In this document: positions 18,243-29,887 of the stretch, one piece after another | Layout of the letters: each line of letters starts with the position of its first letter | Position numbering within the stretch: position 1 is the stretch's first letter | From: an uncultured Eubacteriales bacterium | GTDB lineage: Bacteria; Bacillota; Clostridia; Oscillospirales; Acutalibacteraceae | Reading direction: 5' to 3' | DNA: 55,677 nt | Assembly (NCBI GenBank): GCA_900314795.1 | Contig: OMWP01000015.1 | Coordinates: 1-55,677 of the forward strand | Position numbers and translations under genes: made by a program | Notes under the pieces: generated by a model | The model's database searches: none | The model's input: the letters and a program-made list of their open reading frames with translations, nothing else | Told to the model about the DNA's origin: nothing

Positions 18243-18272
18243 GCATTTTTCTAAGAAAAACACTTGATTTCT
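18227..18272 (-). terminator. Intrinsic terminator of the SleB-like gene
   Basis: On the minus strand AGAAATCAAG (18263-18272) pairs with CTTGATTTCT (18234-18243), with an inner TTTTTC/GAAAAA pair, followed by a T-rich tail. It begins 23 nt behind the stop codon. Confidence 0.88.
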
Positions 18273-18294
18273 CAATGTTTTTATCGGTGTAAGA

Positions 18295-19161
18295 TCAATA
18301 GTTGAAGAATCTTACGTAGTTGTACTGTACAACGAAGTCCTGAGCCTCATGCCATGAGCTGGAGCACATGTTGGTTGCATAGAAGATACGGATGTTGTGC
18401 TGTACAGCGGAACCGCCCTGATCAAAGATGTAGTTAACAACATCCTTCGCTGTCTGAGAGGGAGCGATGGATGTGGAGCCGTAGTAGCCGTTCACCTTCA
18501 GAAGCTGAGCGATGCTGCTGTAGCTGCCGTTAACATAAGTATCTCTGATACACTGAGCAACGAGAGCCATACCGATATAGCCCTCACCGCCTGCCTCACC
18601 CATCAGGATGCGCTCAGCCATATCTCTGTCCTCATCGTTGAGAGATACGCTGTAGCCGACATAGTTGGGATCGGGGTTAGCGATGTCAAGGAGATAATCT
18701 CCAGAACCGGATGCAGAAACAGCGTTTCCTTCGTCGCTGTAATCATCCTCGCTGGGGTAAGTGTAGTTAGAATAGTCAGAAGATTCACTGCTGTCAGAAG
18801 AACCGGCAGACTGAGTAGCAGGAGCAGAAGCAGAAGCGGGAGCAGCGCTATTCTGGGGCTTTTCAGCAGAAGCAGCCTCTGTGGGCGCCTCGGTAGCAGC
18901 CTTGGCTTCTTGGATCGCCTTTTGCTCGCTGACAACCTCTTTCGCTTCTTTTCTTGCCTCATCAATCATGATGGCTCTTTGAGTGAGGAGAGAATCCTCA
19001 TTTGATCCTATATTATTTTCACTGTTGGTTTCTGTTTTAGTGGCATTACTTGCAGCACTTACGCCCGGTGCGAGAATCAGTGAGAAAGTGGTCATGATCA
19101 AAGCAATGCAAAGACCGATCAACACTGTTCTGCGAAATAAGTGGGGGGTGGTCGTACTCAT
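18295..19161 (-). CDS. SleB-like cell wall hydrolase, secreted
   Basis: A 288-residue protein with a signal peptide (1-36, hydrophobic LIGLCIALIMTTFSLIL, cut near VSAAS), a long low-complexity Ala/Ser/Glu/Thr spacer (60-150) and a C-terminal hydrolase domain of the SleB/CwlJ type (about 173-288) with DMAERILMGEAGGEG, where E183 or E189 is the probable catalytic acid. Relatives are lytic transglycosylases that open spore cortex at germination or act in wall turnover. It lacks an N-terminal peptidoglycan-binding domain. AAGGAGG precedes the ATG. A promoter lies about 90-115 nt upstream and a terminator follows, so it is a single-gene unit. Confidence 0.82.
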   Translation of the reverse strand: MSTTTPHLFRRTVLIGLCIALIMTTFSLILAPGVSAASNATKTETNSENNIGSNEDSLLTQRAIMIDEARKEAKEVVSEQKAIQEAKAATEAPTEAASAEKPQNSAAPASASAPATQSAGSSDSSESSDYSNYTYPSEDDYSDEGNAVSASGSGDYLLDIANPDPNYVGYSVSLNDEDRDMAERILMGEAGGEGYIGMALVAQCIRDTYVNGSYSSIAQLLKVNGYYGSTSIAPSQTAKDVVNYIFDQGGSAVQHNIRIFYATNMCSSSWHEAQDFVVQYNYVRFFNY

Positions 19162-19247
19162 ATTATCTGCCTCCTTTACAAAATGTTTATCGGCGAACCG
19201 ATAGTGAAATATCGCAAACCTGTGTGTCTTGCTTTATTTCGTGTCCT

Positions 19248-19276
19248 ATTTAACCACAAAATCGCAAGAATTGCAA
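19248..19276 (-). promoter_or_regulatory. Promoter for the SleB-like gene
   Basis: TTGCAA (19271-19276) and TTAAAT (19248-19253) are 17 nt apart on the minus strand, with TGTGG ahead of the -10. The untranslated leader would be about 80 nt and includes the small stem-loop TATCGG/CCGATA at 19188-19203. Confidence 0.5.
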
Positions 19277-19400
19277 GTTTGTAATATATTTGTTTTTATT
19301 CCAAATTAGCACCATAAAAGCTATTTAATTCTAATTTAGAAATTTAATTTATAAAATATGTACATAATCCACAATATTATGTAGTGCAATTTGCTATCGT

Positions 19401-19706
19401 TCACAAAAATATTTGATGACAAATTGTCACAAATTTATGACGTTTTTTTGCTTTGTTTGGCATTTTTTGCACAGAATCTTCGACAAGAATCGCATCTTCG
19501 CCGATCAGACGTATCTTTTCCCACCGAATATAATAATCGTCACATTTACCAAAGAGCCCGAAAATCCTCGGTCTGCCGTAAACGATCAGTGCTACGACCT
19601 TGGCACATTTGGTATCGATCTGTAAATCATCCACATATCCGATTTTGCATCCGGTGCAAGCATTGATGACTTCTTTCCTACGAAGCTCTTGTAACCGACA
19701 CGGCAT
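19401..19706 (-). CDS. YlmC/YmxH family sporulation protein (PRC-barrel)
   Basis: A small PRC-barrel-type protein of the YlmC/YmxH family, found in spore formers. It is recognised by CRLQELRRKEVINACTGCKIGYVDDLQID at the N-terminus and the later GLFGKCDDYYIRWEKIRLIGEDAILVE. The start at 19706 (101 aa) is supported by GGTGAT 4 nt ahead and by family alignment; the longer frame to 19736 is not. The C-terminal 25 residues are basic and look unconserved. Its molecular role is unknown. It is an isolated gene between the V-ATPase terminator and the wall-hydrolase gene. Confidence 0.8.
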   Translation of the reverse strand: MPCRLQELRRKEVINACTGCKIGYVDDLQIDTKCAKVVALIVYGRPRIFGLFGKCDDYYIRWEKIRLIGEDAILVEDSVQKMPNKAKKRHKFVTICHQIFL

Positions 19707-19786
19707 AAACATCACCCGTATCAGTATATGTATCATAACAAAGAATTATGAATAACTTTTGAACTGGTGAAGAATTATCACATACA

Positions 19787-19817
19787 GCAAAAATCCCCCG
19801 ACGATTTGTCAGGGGAT
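19787..19817 (-). terminator. Intrinsic terminator of the V-ATPase operon
   Basis: Stem ATCCCC-TGAC / GTC-GGGGGAT (19793-19817) with TTTTTG behind it on the minus strand, about 65 nt after the ntpD stop codon. Confidence 0.88.
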
Positions 19818-19879
19818 AGACACATAATCATGATATATGTGATTTACGATAAACATGTCGCAATAGATGACATATAAGT

Positions 19880-20527
19880 TTAATACCCATGTGCCTGTTG
19901 AAGCATCATATCCTTGACCTTCATCAAGCGGGTCTGGGTCGAACGCTCATTTTCATCCAGCTTGCGGGTGATATAACGAATCTGTTCCTGTGTTTCGGGG
20001 ATCATGACATGCTCGAGCGCGTTGACGCGGCGGCGGGTCTTTTCGATCTCATCCGCCATGAGCTGACAGCTTTTCTCGATCTCGGCAAGCTTGATCAAAT
20101 CAGGCAGGACGTCGGCAAGCGACTTGACCGCGTCATCCAAATCGGCTGAGGTAAACGCGAAGCCGTAGGAATAGATATCGTTGGGATCGGGCGTTCTGGT
20201 ATCCGTTTTGAATACCGGGATATCGACGCTCATCACATTTCGATAGGAGGTCGAAACATAAACCTCCTGCTTCGGAGCCAGTAACGCCGCCTTGAGTGTT
20301 TCATCACTCATGGAGGACTTTGCCAAAACAAAATTTGCGTTTGCCTGTCGAATCTGCTCCTCCACCTTCATACGCAGGGCGCGGTTCTCGCGCACCATTT
20401 CCAGAAATCGGCGCATGAGTTCGTCGCGTTTATCCTTCAACAGCTTGTGTCCTCGGGTAGCTGTATTCAGTTTTTTCTTGAGCCTTGACAACTCCATACG
20501 GGTCGGATTGACCTGTTTGACTGCCAT
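19880..20527 (-). CDS. ntpD: V-type ATP synthase subunit D
   Basis: Central stalk (rotor shaft) subunit of the V/A-type ATPase. The 215-residue protein is mostly long helices, with the typical start VNPTRMELSRLKKKLNTATRGHKLLKDKRDELMRRF and a C-terminal helix containing RRRVNALEHVMIPE, the family hallmark. AAGGTGAT precedes the ATG. It is the last gene of the operon and is separated from ntpB by a heptad-type inverted repeat. Confidence 0.96.
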   Translation of the reverse strand: MAVKQVNPTRMELSRLKKKLNTATRGHKLLKDKRDELMRRFLEMVRENRALRMKVEEQIRQANANFVLAKSSMSDETLKAALLAPKQEVYVSTSYRNVMSVDIPVFKTDTRTPDPNDIYSYGFAFTSADLDDAVKSLADVLPDLIKLAEIEKSCQLMADEIEKTRRRVNALEHVMIPETQEQIRYITRKLDENERSTQTRLMKVKDMMLQQAHGY

Positions 20528-20541
20528 ATAATCACCTTTTC

Positions 20542-20665
20542 AGTTAGGAGTTAGTAGTGAGGAGTGAGGAGTTAATAGGAGCAACAACGTGTTGAATAAA
20601 ATCTATCAATCAGACTCGAACAGCGTCCGCCTAAAACCCCTAACTCCTAATTCCTAACTACTCAC
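20542..20665. repeat. Heptad-bounded inverted repeat between ntpB and ntpD
   Basis: The left arm (20542-20574) is made of 7-nt units such as TTAGGAG, TTAGTAG and TGAGGAG; the right arm (20641-20665) is the inverse of the same type of units. They enclose about 65 unrelated nucleotides. The right arm runs into the ntpB stop codon (20662-20664). The design resembles the element at 23827-24005, although the unit sequence differs. Confidence 0.65.
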
Positions 20666-22035
20666 TTTTTCTCATAATATTGATCGAGATATTTGTCGTC
20701 GATACGTTTGAGCTCCGATCTGGGTAGGATCCTCAACAGCTCCCAGCCGAGGTCAAGCGTCTCTTCGATCGGGCGGTTCGTCTCATAACCCTGAGAAACA
20801 TATTCGTTCTCAAAACGATCGGCGAACTTCGCATAGAGCTTATCGATATCGGTCAAAGCGCTCTCACCGAGAATGACCATGAGCTCTTTGGCGTCTTTAC
20901 CGCGTGCATACGCGGAGAACAGCTGGTTCATGGTGTTGCTGTGATCGGAACGGGTCTTGCCCTCGCCGATACCTTTGTCCTTGAGTCGAGACAGAGAAGG
21001 CAATACGTCGATGGGCGGCGCGACATTCTTGCGGTACAGCTCACGGGATAGAATGATCTGACCCTCGGTGATGTAACCGGTCAAGTCGGGGATCGGATGG
21101 GTCTTGTCATCCTCGGGCATGGTCAGGATCGGGATCAGGGTGATAGAGCCCTTCTTGCCCTTCTGACGACCGGCTCTCTCATATAATGTTGCCAGGTCGG
21201 TATACATATAGCCGGGGTAACCGCGTCGACCGGGTACCTCTTTACGCGCTGCGGATACTTCTCGCAGTGCATCGGCATAGTTGGTGATGTCGGTCATGAT
21301 GACCAAAACGTGCATATCTGCTTCAAATGCTAAATACTCCGCGGCGGTCAGCGCCATACGGGGAGTGGAGATACGCTCGATTGCGGGGTCATTCGCCAGA
21401 TTGACGAACATCACGGTACGGTCGATCGCGCCGGTCTCCTTGAAGCTCTCGATGAAGTAGTTGGATTCCTCAAAGGTGATACCCATCGCGGCAAATACGA
21501 CCGCAAACTGTTCATCGGTACCGCGTACCTTTGCCTGACGGGCGATCTGCGCCGCTAACTGCGCATGCGGCAGACCGGATGCGGAGAAGATCGGCAGCTT
21601 CTGACCTCTGACCAGCGTGTTCAAACCGTCAATGGCGGAAATGCCTGTCTGGATGAACTCCTGCGGATAGTTACGTGCATAAGGATTCATCGGCAGACCG
21701 TTGATATCCATGCGCTTTTCAGGCAGGATATCGGGACCGCCGTCGATCGGCTTGCCCATACCGTCAAAGACGCGGGACAGCATATCGGTGGAAACGCCCA
21801 GCTCCATCGACTTTCCTAAGAATCGCACCTTGGAATTGGAGAGATTGATACCTGCCGCGGAATCGAACAGCTGTACCAGTGCGTCTTCACCGTTGATCTC
21901 GAGCACCTTGCAGCGCCTGACTTCACCGGACGCAAGCTCGATCTCACCCAGATCGTTGTAATTAACGTCGCTGACGCCCTTGACGAGCATCAAAGGACCT
22001 GCTACTTCCTGGATCGTCCTGTATTCCTTCGGCAT
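20662..22035 (-). CDS. ntpB: V-type ATP synthase subunit B
   Basis: Non-catalytic nucleotide-binding subunit of the V1 hexamer. Start region [21 protein letters not shown], the segment [20 protein letters not shown] (which lacks a true Walker A, as expected for B) and [15 protein letters not shown] are diagnostic. The length (457 aa) is normal. It is 2 nt behind ntpA, so the two are probably translated in tandem. Confidence 0.98.
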   Translation of the reverse strand: MPKEYRTIQEVAGPLMLVKGVSDVNYNDLGEIELASGEVRRCKVLEINGEDALVQLFDSAAGINLSNSKVRFLGKSMELGVSTDMLSRVFDGMGKPIDGGPDILPEKRMDINGLPMNPYARNYPQEFIQTGISAIDGLNTLVRGQKLPIFSASGLPHAQLAAQIARQAKVRGTDEQFAVVFAAMGITFEESNYFIESFKETGAIDRTVMFVNLANDPAIERISTPRMALTAAEYLAFEADMHVLVIMTDITNYADALREVSAARKEVPGRRGYPGYMYTDLATLYERAGRQKGKKGSITLIPILTMPEDDKTHPIPDLTGYITEGQIILSRELYRKNVAPPIDVLPSLSRLKDKGIGEGKTRSDHSNTMNQLFSAYARGKDAKELMVILGESALTDIDKLYAKFADRFENEYVSQGYETNRPIEETLDLGWELLRILPRSELKRIDDKYLDQYYEKK

Positions 22036-22037
22036 GA

Positions 22038-23807
22038 TCAGTCATCTCCTTTCTTGATGATATTGTCGATGTCCACATCGAGGTTGTGGAGGATATCCTG
22101 ATACGCGGTATCGATCTCATCCTCGTGGACATATTTGAAACGTCCGATGCGCTCACGGATGGGCATGTTGATCAGCAGATTCAGCTGAGCGCCCTTATCC
22201 AGAGCGGCGGCACTTTTATCATAGAACGCCATGACGAGCTGCATCATGTGGTACTGCTTGTTCAAGGTCGTATAAGTATCAATTTCATGGAATGCGTTCT
22301 GGTGGAGGAAGTCCTCACGGATGGAACGAGCCGCCTCGAGCTTGATACGGTCGATATTGGATAATGCGTCCATACCAACGAGCTTGACGATCTCTTCCAG
22401 TTCACTTTCTTCCTGTAACAGCGCCATGACTCTGGCACGCAGATCCATCCAGTCGGGAGCGACATTCTCTTTATACCAGTTCGCCATAGTATCAACGTAC
22501 AGCGAATAAGAGGTCAGCCAGTTGACAGCCGGGAAGTGACGCTTATAGGCAAGCCCTGCATCCAGACCCCAGAACACCTTGACGATACGCAAGGTAGCCT
22601 GCGAGACCGGCTCGGAGATATCACCGCCGGGAGGCGATACCGCGCCGATAACAGACAGGGATCCTTCCTGTTCCTCACTGCCGAGCGTGATAACACGACC
22701 CGCGCGCTCATAGAACTGAGCGAGTCGGGAACCCAGATATGCGGGATAGCCCTCTTCACCGGGCATCTCTTCCAGACGACCCGACATCTCACGCAGTGCC
22801 TCTGCCCAACGGGAGGTGGAATCCGCCATCAAAGCGACGGAATAGCCCATATCACGGAAATATTCGGCGATGGTGATACCGGTATAGATCGAAGCCTCAC
22901 GCGCCGCAACCGGCATGTCGGAGGTGTTGGCGATCAAAACGGTACGCTCCATCAGGCTGTGACCGGATTTCGGGTCGAGCAGCTCGGGGAATTCATTCAA
23001 AACGTCGGTCATCTCATTGCCGCGCTCACCGCAACCGATGTAGACGACAATATCCGCCTCTGCCCATTTCGCCAGCTGATGCTGTACAACGGTCTTACCG
23101 GAACCGAACGGACCGGGTACGGCCGCAACGCCGCCCTTTGCGATCGGGAACAGCGTATCGATGACGCGCTGACCGGTAATCAACGGCATATCGGGAGAGA
23201 GCTTTTGCTTGTAGGGTCTGCCGATACGGACAGGCCACTTCTGCATAAGCGACAGCTCGTGCTTCTCCCCTTTTTCATCTTCTACTATTGCAACGGTATC
23301 GGTGACCTTATACTCACCGCTGTTAATCTCTTTGATCGTACCGCTGATACCTGCGGGCACCATGATCTTATGCAGGACGATCTCGGTTTCCTGTACGGTA
23401 CCGATCACATCGCCGCCGATCACCTTGTCGCCGACCTTGGCGGTCGCGCTGAACTGCCAGACCTTATCGCGCTTCAACGCGGGTACGGAGATACCGCGGC
23501 TGAGGTTGTTGCCGCTGACCTTCATGATATCGTCCAGCGGACGCTGGATGCCGTCATAGATACTCTCGATCAATCCGGGTCCGAGTTCAACGGAAAGCTG
23601 GTTGCCCGTAGAAACAACAGGCTCGCCGGGTCCGAGACCCGAGGTCTCCTCATAGACCTGGATGGACGCACGATCGCCGTGCATCTCGATGACCTCACCG
23701 ATCAGCTTCATGTTGGAAACATGAACAACGTCGAACATATTGCAGTCGCGCATACCCTCGGCGATAACCAGCGGACCGGCTACCTTCTTAATTACACCTG
23801 TACTCAT
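22038..23807 (-). CDS. ntpA: V-type ATP synthase catalytic subunit A
   Basis: Catalytic subunit that hydrolyses or makes ATP. Walker A GPFGSGKT lies at residues 232-239, preceded by the roughly 90-residue 'non-homologous' insert typical of V/A-type A subunits, and [15 protein letters not shown] and [25 protein letters not shown] follow. The length (589 aa) is normal. AAAGGA precedes the ATG by about 10 nt. The gap to the upstream F-subunit gene is enlarged to 193 nt by a repeat element. Confidence 0.98.
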   Translation of the reverse strand: MSTGVIKKVAGPLVIAEGMRDCNMFDVVHVSNMKLIGEVIEMHGDRASIQVYEETSGLGPGEPVVSTGNQLSVELGPGLIESIYDGIQRPLDDIMKVSGNNLSRGISVPALKRDKVWQFSATAKVGDKVIGGDVIGTVQETEIVLHKIMVPAGISGTIKEINSGEYKVTDTVAIVEDEKGEKHELSLMQKWPVRIGRPYKQKLSPDMPLITGQRVIDTLFPIAKGGVAAVPGPFGSGKTVVQHQLAKWAEADIVVYIGCGERGNEMTDVLNEFPELLDPKSGHSLMERTVLIANTSDMPVAAREASIYTGITIAEYFRDMGYSVALMADSTSRWAEALREMSGRLEEMPGEEGYPAYLGSRLAQFYERAGRVITLGSEEQEGSLSVIGAVSPPGGDISEPVSQATLRIVKVFWGLDAGLAYKRHFPAVNWLTSYSLYVDTMANWYKENVAPDWMDLRARVMALLQEESELEEIVKLVGMDALSNIDRIKLEAARSIREDFLHQNAFHEIDTYTTLNKQYHMMQLVMAFYDKSAAALDKGAQLNLLINMPIRERIGRFKYVHEDEIDTAYQDILHNLDVDIDNIIKKGDD

Positions 23808-23826
23808 AATGTATCAATCCTTTGTA

Positions 23827-24005
23827 TAGTGGTTAGTGATTAGTGTTCAGCGGTCAGAAAAAAACAATGAAATAATGATAAATCACTCAATGGTATTTTC
23901 TGCAATACACTATTCACTCTATCTCTTCATAAACGCCCCTGCGGAGCATGGACGAATCAATCTCGTCACACCATTCTGATCACTGATCACTGACCACTGA
24001 TCACT
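23827..24005. repeat. Heptad-bounded inverted repeat between the F-subunit gene and ntpA
   Basis: The left arm (23827-23857) is a run of AGTGRTY-like heptads and the right arm (23976-24005) is the inverse of the same (TGATCAC units). About 118 nt of unrelated sequence lies between. The right arm overlaps the stop codon of the upstream gene (24001-24003). No protein is encoded inside. Confidence 0.7.
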
Positions 24006-24321
24006 CATTAAAAATATCACTGCCGACGGCTTTTTCAACCGATAGCTTCACCGCCGCCATGCCCTCTCCGGTATTGCCGGTAACGCCCGGGATCAGGATA
24101 ATCGCGGGAGAAGGCTCACTGCGATATTTTTCGATTTCTTTCTCTAAAAAGGAAGCGGCTGCCTCCGTAATATAAATAATGCTGTAGCTTTGACTTTGGC
24201 AAAGTTTTCTGAACGCGGCTGTGTTGTCTTGAGCGGGATCAAAAAAGTAGGTATCAAAACCGAGAGCGGCAAAGCCGTAGACACTCTCTTTATCGCCGAA
24301 AACAGCTATTCTCTCAGACAT
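24001..24321 (-). CDS. ntpG: V-type ATP synthase subunit F
   Basis: Small central-stalk subunit (106 aa) with the Rossmann-like fold start RIAVFGDKESVYGFAALGFDTYF and the later YSIIYITEAAASFLEKEI and AIILIPGV segments. It corresponds to NtpG of Enterococcus hirae. It overlaps the end of the C-subunit gene by 8 nt. Its last codons merge into the heptad repeat, which supplies the TGA stop. Confidence 0.93.
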   Translation of the reverse strand: MSERIAVFGDKESVYGFAALGFDTYFFDPAQDNTAAFRKLCQSQSYSIIYITEAAASFLEKEIEKYRSEPSPAIILIPGVTGNTGEGMAAVKLSVEKAVGSDIFNE

Positions 24322-25282
24322 ACATATCCCTCAGTCTTTCTTTGATCGTATTCTCAGACAGATTGTTGAGCTTAGCGGAGAGGATCATCCGAACCGCCTT
24401 GATCTCATTCTGTCGCGCGATGATATACGCCACGACCGGACCGATACCGAAGGGCTCCCATTTCTGGGGCTTCATGGCGTTGGTCATATAGTCGTCGCAC
24501 CATTTTTCAAAGGCAGACATCGACACCTCGATCGCGTCAACAGCGGAACGGTATTCGGTCGTGGAGAGATAATTGATGACCTCTTCCCTGCTCTCAGATG
24601 CTGCCTGCGCCAATCTTTCGACATCAAGCGTATCACATTGAGCTAACGCTCTGCGAATGAAATCGAGCTTCTTCTTCGTGTTTGCACATCGGATCGCAAT
24701 CTTGATATCTGCCGCCGCGACAAACAACTCGCAATACAGGCGGATCATATCGCTCTCGCTCTCCTTGCCGAGACGATACACATGCTCCATGCACGCCTTA
24801 TCCACGATGATATCGCAGAGCTGACCGTCGGAGGTCTGCAACAGCGTTGTCATCGCTTCTTTGGCAACATCCTGCATATAATCGGGCAGATCGCCGTACT
24901 CACGCGTCTTGACCGCCTGATAGATCGCCTGTGCATCCTCAACGGAATCCCCGATCAGCAAGCCGTCGGGCTCCCTATCACGCGTGATGCACTTCAAGCT
25001 GACCTTGAGATTGTGATAATCGTTCGGGATCAACAGGAAGTTGAGCACACTGATATCATCGATCGTCTCGTTGATAAACTCCCAGAGCTTGTTTTCCTCG
25101 ATGGAAAGCAATTCCTCGGGGCGGTGATCGGAATTATCGCCCCAGCCTTTATCGCGCAAAAGACGCATGACGGCATTCACATCCGCTGACATCAACAATG
25201 CGTTAAGATCGGTGTCGGAAAGCAGTTTAGTCTCTCTGAATCTGATACGAGCCACAGCATATGTATAATCCTGCTGCATCAT
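24314..25282 (-). CDS. ntpC: V-type ATP synthase subunit C
   Basis: Connects the rotor shaft to the membrane ring (archaeal/bacterial subunit C, equivalent to eukaryotic d). The 322-residue helical protein starts DYTYAVARIRFRETKLLSDTDLNALL and contains the C-terminal PVVAYIIARQNEIKAVRMILSAKLN motif. It lies 11 nt behind the E-subunit gene and overlaps the F-subunit gene. Confidence 0.93.
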   Translation of the reverse strand: MMQQDYTYAVARIRFRETKLLSDTDLNALLMSADVNAVMRLLRDKGWGDNSDHRPEELLSIEENKLWEFINETIDDISVLNFLLIPNDYHNLKVSLKCITRDREPDGLLIGDSVEDAQAIYQAVKTREYGDLPDYMQDVAKEAMTTLLQTSDGQLCDIIVDKACMEHVYRLGKESESDMIRLYCELFVAAADIKIAIRCANTKKKLDFIRRALAQCDTLDVERLAQAASESREEVINYLSTTEYRSAVDAIEVSMSAFEKWCDDYMTNAMKPQKWEPFGIGPVVAYIIARQNEIKAVRMILSAKLNNLSENTIKERLRDMYV

Positions 25283-25293
25283 AAACCTCCTTA

Positions 25294-25875
25294 TCAGAAC
25301 AACAGCCTGCCGGCTTTGTCGGAGAGATTCTCCGCTTCACCAGCAAAGATGGCGTCAAAAGAGCAATTCTGCTCAATGCCGCCGTATTTCAGAATGAAAC
25401 CTGCGTCGATGGGAGCGGGCTCACTCGACAGAACAATACCGCCCTTCGCCGCCTGATTCAATTCACCTGAAAAATCGGCGGGTAACCGTTGGTTGTCTTT
25501 TTCGCCGAAGAAGATCACACCGTCATCCTCCATAGAATACTTAGCGACCATGCTTTTGATGAGCGCAAAATATTCATCCTTAGGCAAATTCTTCGCCGAG
25601 GTTAAACCTTCACTGAGCATGGTGTTAATGATCTGCTGCTTGGTGTACAGCATGACGCGTTTTTCTTCGAGCTCCGCGGCAGAATCACCGCGCTTTTTGA
25701 TATCTGCAACATGAGCGGCAGTCCTGTCCTTGCCGTCAGCGACGATCTGATCTGCCTGCTTCTGTGCGTCGGTAATGATGGCATCCGCCTTTTGACGCGC
25801 CTGAGCGAGGACAGAATCACAGGACTGAGCCGTGTTGGTTTCTATCTCTTGTATGATTTTATCAATACCGGACAT
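25294..25875 (-). CDS. ntpE: V-type ATP synthase subunit E
   Basis: Peripheral stalk (stator) subunit, which pairs with the small G/H-like subunit encoded by the first gene. The N-terminal half (about 1-95) is a charged coiled coil with Ala/Lys/Gln-rich heptads; the C-terminal half is globular with GGIVLSSEPAPIDAGFILKYG, a recognisable end. The length is 193 aa. It lies 14 nt behind ntpK. Confidence 0.9.
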   Translation of the reverse strand: MSGIDKIIQEIETNTAQSCDSVLAQARQKADAIITDAQKQADQIVADGKDRTAAHVADIKKRGDSAAELEEKRVMLYTKQQIINTMLSEGLTSAKNLPKDEYFALIKSMVAKYSMEDDGVIFFGEKDNQRLPADFSGELNQAAKGGIVLSSEPAPIDAGFILKYGGIEQNCSFDAIFAGEAENLSDKAGRLLF

Positions 25876-25889
25876 AGTATTTCCTCAAA

Positions 25890-28414
<2,525 letters not shown>

Positions 28415-28444
28415 GATGCTCCTCCTTACTGCGGTATTTATAAT

Positions 28445-28519
28445 GTCATTGCGAAGCCTTTAATACGCGTACATTTCGCGAGTTGAGGGCTGTGGCAATC
28501 TCAACCTCGATGCAATGAC
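28445..28519. repeat. REP-like palindrome between ntpF and ntpI
   Basis: It begins GTCATTGCGAAGCC and contains GGCTGTGGCAATCTCAA, followed by GCAATGAC, so its outer 8-mers are exact inverses. The loop is larger than in the copies at 42684-42812. It starts 11 nt behind the ntpF stop codon and ends 30 nt before ntpI. Confidence 0.8.
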
Positions 28520-28530
28520 AATCCAATATT

Positions 28531-28842
28531 CTAACTCAAGGTTTCCTGAATCAGCTTATTGATGACGTTTTGTTTTTGCTTGAGTGTTTTGTCCGAGAGC
28601 GCTTGTGCATCAGCCTCCGCCTTTGCCTTACGGTCACGGATGATCTCGTCAGCGCGGGACTGCGCCTCAGCTGCCGCTTTATGATCCAAGTCATCTGCCT
28701 TCTTCTTTGCGTCCTCGATTATCTGCTGTGCACGATTCTTTGCATCGGCGATGATCTGCTCCGCTTCAAGCTCCGCGGCACTCTGCTTTTCGTTCGCTTT
28801 TTGCTCCGCTTCACGGACTCTATCTATTGTGGATACTGCCAT
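28531..28842 (-). CDS. ntpF: V-type ATP synthase peripheral stalk subunit (G/H-like)
   Basis: A 103-residue, almost wholly coiled-coil protein rich in Ala, Glu, Lys and Gln (ELEAEQIIADAKNRAQQIIEDAKKKADDLDHKA split by short breaks). First gene of the V-ATPase operon, a position occupied by NtpF in E. hirae, which pairs with subunit E in the peripheral stalk. Family assignment rests on composition, length and position rather than on a catalytic motif. Confidence 0.85.
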   Translation of the reverse strand: MAVSTIDRVREAEQKANEKQSAAELEAEQIIADAKNRAQQIIEDAKKKADDLDHKAAAEAQSRADEIIRDRKAKAEADAQALSDKTLKQKQNVINKLIQETLS

Positions 28843-28873
28843 AGTTTCACCACCATATTGTGTATTCTATCAT

Positions 28874-28902
28874 ATAATACCCTCATTCATTCTTGAAGTC
28901 AA
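28874..28902 (-). promoter_or_regulatory. SigA-type promoter of the V-ATPase operon
   Basis: TTGACT (28897-28902) and TATTAT (28874-28879) on the minus strand with a 17-nt spacer, about 30 nt ahead of the ntpF start codon. This is one of the best promoter matches in the window and should drive all nine genes. Confidence 0.8.
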
Positions 28903-29046
28903 ATGTTTTTTGTGTAATTTAGTACATTATTTCAATATTGTCATAGTTAATTCGACGATGATTCAACATTTTTATTCTAATTCAGAATTATTCATACAAA
29001 TAATCACGCAGTGCCATGGAAAAGCACCGATTCCTACATTTCTGCT

Positions 29047-29079
29047 TTGACAGGTATCGCACGGTATTTGTGCAATAAT
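29047..29079 (+). promoter_or_regulatory. Candidate spoIIG-type promoter with a long spacer
   Basis: TTGACA (29047-29052) is followed by AATAAT (29074-29079) with a 21-nt spacer. The B. subtilis spoIIG promoter is a sigma-A promoter with an unusual 22-bp spacer that needs Spo0A. TTTGACA overlapping the -35 is one base away from a reverse 0A box (TTCGNCA), and TTCGACG occurs at 28951-28957. Spo0A control is inferred. Confidence 0.5.
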
Positions 29080-29100
29080 ATCATTGAACGGAGGGAGAGC

Positions 29101-29883
29101 ATGGTTATCTATATCGATGTGCTCCTGTTCGTCAACGCGATCGTCAACTACGCGATCCTGATGACTGCCGAGAAGCTGTTAAAACGGGATGTCAGGCTCT
29201 ATCGGATGATACTCGGAGCTGTGATCGGCGCAGCGTTTTCATTGACGATCTTTATCCGCTCCGACAGTCGCATACTATTATTATTTCTGAGGATTATCAC
29301 AACGGGAATCATCACACTGATCGTGTTCGGTTGGAAATCCTCGTTGGAATTTTTGAAATCATATCTATGTAACGCAGCTGTATCTGTCATCTATTGCGGC
29401 ACATATATCCTGTTCTATCAGTTGTTCAAGCCGCCGAATATGGTCATTGTCAATGATATCCTCTATTTACAGGTCAATCCGTTATGGCTGACAGCACTGA
29501 CCGCTCTCATCTATTTCATCGTATTGGTCATCTATAAAATATTCTCTGAAAGAATAAAAAGCACTGTTGTCATGTTGAAATTCACTATACATAATAAAAC
29601 CTATTCCTGTGTAGGTAAGGTGGATACCGGAAGTAATTTGAGAGAGCCGTTTTCGTCGGCGGCGGTGATCGTTGTTGATACATCCGTATTTGATACCGCT
29701 CGGGAAGAACTGATCCGTATCATCCCCTATTCTACGGTGAACGGCAGTTCTTATTTGAACGCCGTCAAAGCAGATGCGGTATATATTGATAAAAAACCAA
29801 TCAGCGAAACCGTTTATATCGCGTCGGGTCATATTCAAAACCCCAACTATCAGGCGATTATTAATTCTGAAATAATAAGGTGA
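29101..29883 (+). CDS. spoIIGA: Sigma-E processing peptidase SpoIIGA
   Basis: Membrane-bound aspartic protease that removes the pro-sequence of SigE in the mother cell after septation, in response to a forespore signal. The N-terminal half has about five membrane segments ([20 protein letters not shown] and on); the C-terminal half is cytosolic with the aspartyl protease motif VDTGSNL, giving catalytic D175. The start at 29101 (260 aa) is supported by GGAGGG 5 nt ahead; the longer frame upstream to 29011 is not. It is followed after 4 nt by sigE, its substrate. Confidence 0.95.
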   Translation: MVIYIDVLLFVNAIVNYAILMTAEKLLKRDVRLYRMILGAVIGAAFSLTIFIRSDSRILLLFLRIITTGIITLIVFGWKSSLEFLKSYLCNAAVSVIYCGTYILFYQLFKPPNMVIVNDILYLQVNPLWLTALTALIYFIVLVIYKIFSERIKSTVVMLKFTIHNKTYSCVGKVDTGSNLREPFSSAAVIVVDTSVFDTAREELIRIIPYSTVNGSSYLNAVKADAVYIDKKPISETVYIASGHIQNPNYQAIINSEIIR

Positions 29884-29887
29884 GATA

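Noticed and set aside
18071-18294. Riboswitch or other known structured leader ahead of rpsB
   Set aside because: Only a simple palindrome is visible; I could not match any known riboswitch class by eye.
22536-23843. Plus-strand open frame of 435 codons opposite ntpA
   Set aside because: Antisense to a highly conserved catalytic subunit, without recognisable protein features.
29011-29100. Thirty extra residues ahead of SpoIIGA
   Set aside because: This segment holds the candidate promoter, has no SpoIIGA-like sequence, and GGAGGG marks the start at 29101.
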